Source of the DNA: an uncultured Sutterella sp.
Lineage (GTDB): Bacteria; Pseudomonadota; Gammaproteobacteria; Burkholderiales; Burkholderiaceae_F
Length of the DNA: 64,000 nt
Direction of reading: 5' to 3'
Assembly (NCBI GenBank): GCA_900757865.1
Contig: CAAEPH010000007.1
Span: forward strand, 1 to 64,000
The notes below the pieces were generated by a model, which was not told the DNA's origin, made no database searches, and was given only the letters and a program-made list of their open reading frames with translations. Made by a program: the position numbers and the translations under genes. Below are positions 63,012 to 64,000 of the stretch, piece after piece; positions within the stretch are counted from its first letter, which is position 1; each line of letters begins with the position of its first letter.

Positions 63012-63355
63012 TACCAAAAATTCCTCGTTGAAATGACTCACACCGTACGCCGAGTAAGACAAGCTGAACTCACCGCGCACGGTGCTGCGAATGCTGAGGA
63101 TGGACAATCCTGTCCACGAGAGAAAGCGTTCACGTTTTTGAGAATCTTTCTCACGACGAGACAAATCATACCAATGATTTCCACACCATAGCGCTCACGC
63201 ATCGCTTTCAGGCGAGGCTAAACGTTGCTAATTGTATTTGTTTGTCGAGAATTTCGCTCTTTGGCGTTTCGCGCGTCATGGCATTTGTGGTATGTTTCGA
63301 GAGTTTTCCTTTCGGTTCGAAAGCTCTCGTCTCAAAAGAAGGATCTTGCCTCGTC

Positions 63356-63964
63356 ATGAAATTCTTATTCGACCTCTTGCCCGTTATTCTCTTTTTTGCG
63401 GTCTTCAAAATCGCTGGCGCTCGCGCTGACGAGGCTGCACTCTGGGCCTCGAGCTACCTGGGCGACGGCATCACCGCGCAAGTAGCCCCGATTCTCTTAG
63501 CGACCGCCACTGCCATTGTGGCGAGCATTGCCCAGCTCATCTGGCTGCTGCTTCGTGGACAGAAAGTCGAGCCCATGTTCTGGATTAGTGTGGCCGTGAT
63601 CGTGGTCTTCGGGGGCTTGACGCTTTATTTCCGCGAAGGCACTTTCATCCTTTGGAAACCGACCATCCTCTATTGGATCTTTGCGAGCATCTTGGGTTAC
63701 GGCACGCTGGTGCGTAAAAACTTTGTCAAAGCGATCATGGGCAAAGCCCAGATCAACATGCCCGATAAGGCCTGGTGGACGCTACAGACGCTGTGCATGG
63801 ATTTCTTTGTCGCCATGGGGTTTATCAATTTAGCGGTCGCTTACCTTTGTTCGCTCGATACGTGGGTGAGCTTCAAGCTCTTTGGCCTCATGGGGCTGAC
63901 AATAGTATTTACAATTGCTGTGGCCATCTTCATGACAAAACACAGCACAGATGGGCAGAATTGA
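63356..63964 (+). CDS. yciB: Inner-membrane septation protein A (YciB/IspZ family)
   Basis: A 202-residue membrane protein with about five transmembrane helices. It has the family opening MKFLFDLLPVILFFAVFK and the conserved WKPTILYWIFA and NLAVAYLCSLDTWVSFKLFG segments. It contributes to septum placement and envelope integrity. The ATG at 63356 follows AGAAGGA; upstream frame residues are spacer. The remaining 36 nt of the window show nothing. Confidence 0.95.
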   Translation: MKFLFDLLPVILFFAVFKIAGARADEAALWASSYLGDGITAQVAPILLATATAIVASIAQLIWLLLRGQKVEPMFWISVAVIVVFGGLTLYFREGTFILWKPTILYWIFASILGYGTLVRKNFVKAIMGKAQINMPDKAWWTLQTLCMDFFVAMGFINLAVAYLCSLDTWVSFKLFGLMGLTIVFTIAVAIFMTKHSTDGQN

Positions 63965-64000
63965 GACTTGTTAAGTGACGCACTTTCTCAAAAAAAAAAC

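Noticed and set aside
1..64000. Very frequent GCGCTC/GAGCGC words, considered as an uptake or chi-like signal
   Set aside because: They fall mainly in frame as Ala-Leu codon pairs and their complements, so codon bias is the simpler explanation; counts were not computed.
1..64000. CRISPR array, rRNA operon or insertion sequence
   Set aside because: No regularly spaced direct repeats, rRNA sequence or transposase frame was seen on either strand.

Overview
The window is about 53% GC and looks like the chromosome of a host-associated anaerobic betaproteobacterium, most likely of the family Sutterellaceae (Burkholderiales). This is inferred from gene content and order and has not been tested by any search. 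Pointers are the runs tilS-accA-cysS-TPR-ppi-ppi-lpxH and holB-tmk-mltG-ygfZ, typical of Burkholderiales. Others are a small free-standing tetraheme cytochrome, two Tat-exported flavoprotein reductases, and sensor kinases with PhnD-type periplasmic domains.

Layout. 1-4 kb: a tetraheme cytochrome c faces a two-component pair. 4-11.5 kb: aldehyde dehydrogenase, exported C69 dipeptidase, Tat flavoprotein reductase, a Crp-like regulator and a protein of unknown function. 11.5-15.8 kb: a ferrous iron operon (feoA-feoA-feoB-feoC) behind Fur-like inverted repeats. 15.8-17 kb: a broken AAA-ATPase gene. 17-18.3 kb: an iron-type alcohol dehydrogenase. 18.4-25.8 kb: a nickel ABC importer (nikA, nikB, a nikC-nikD fusion, nikE) with a palindromic operator candidate, then two paralogous methyltransferases. 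26-29.4 kb: an FMN/FAD flavoprotein reductase and a porin gene broken head-on into a MerR fragment. 29.5-37.3 kb: tRNA-Ser and housekeeping genes. 37.3-39.7 kb: an AT-rich scar of a two-partner secretion/contact-inhibition locus. 40-41.5 kb: lpxH and a LysE-type exporter. 41.6-50.7 kb: an octaheme sulfite reductase (mccA/sirA) with rhodanese, DUF4418, ABC transporter, thioredoxin-like protein and a sensor kinase. 50.8-64 kb: tyrosine recombinase, holB, tmk, mltG, ygfZ, a trimeric autotransporter, a RelB-like fusion protein, an M16 protease and yciB.

How it works together. The respiratory genes suggest a periplasm-based anaerobic electron economy. Small cytochromes would feed exported flavoproteins, and MccA would reduce sulfite, with kinases carrying ligand-binding periplasmic domains as the likely switches. 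Metal supply genes (iron, nickel, and possibly copper beside mccA) serve these enzymes. Three loci have decayed by deletion: the AAA-ATPase, the porin/MerR chimera and the tpsB/toxin fusion. The most promising leads are the accessory genes around mccA, the nickel operon with its fusion and twin methyltransferases, and the deleted contact-inhibition locus with its orphan immunity-like genes.
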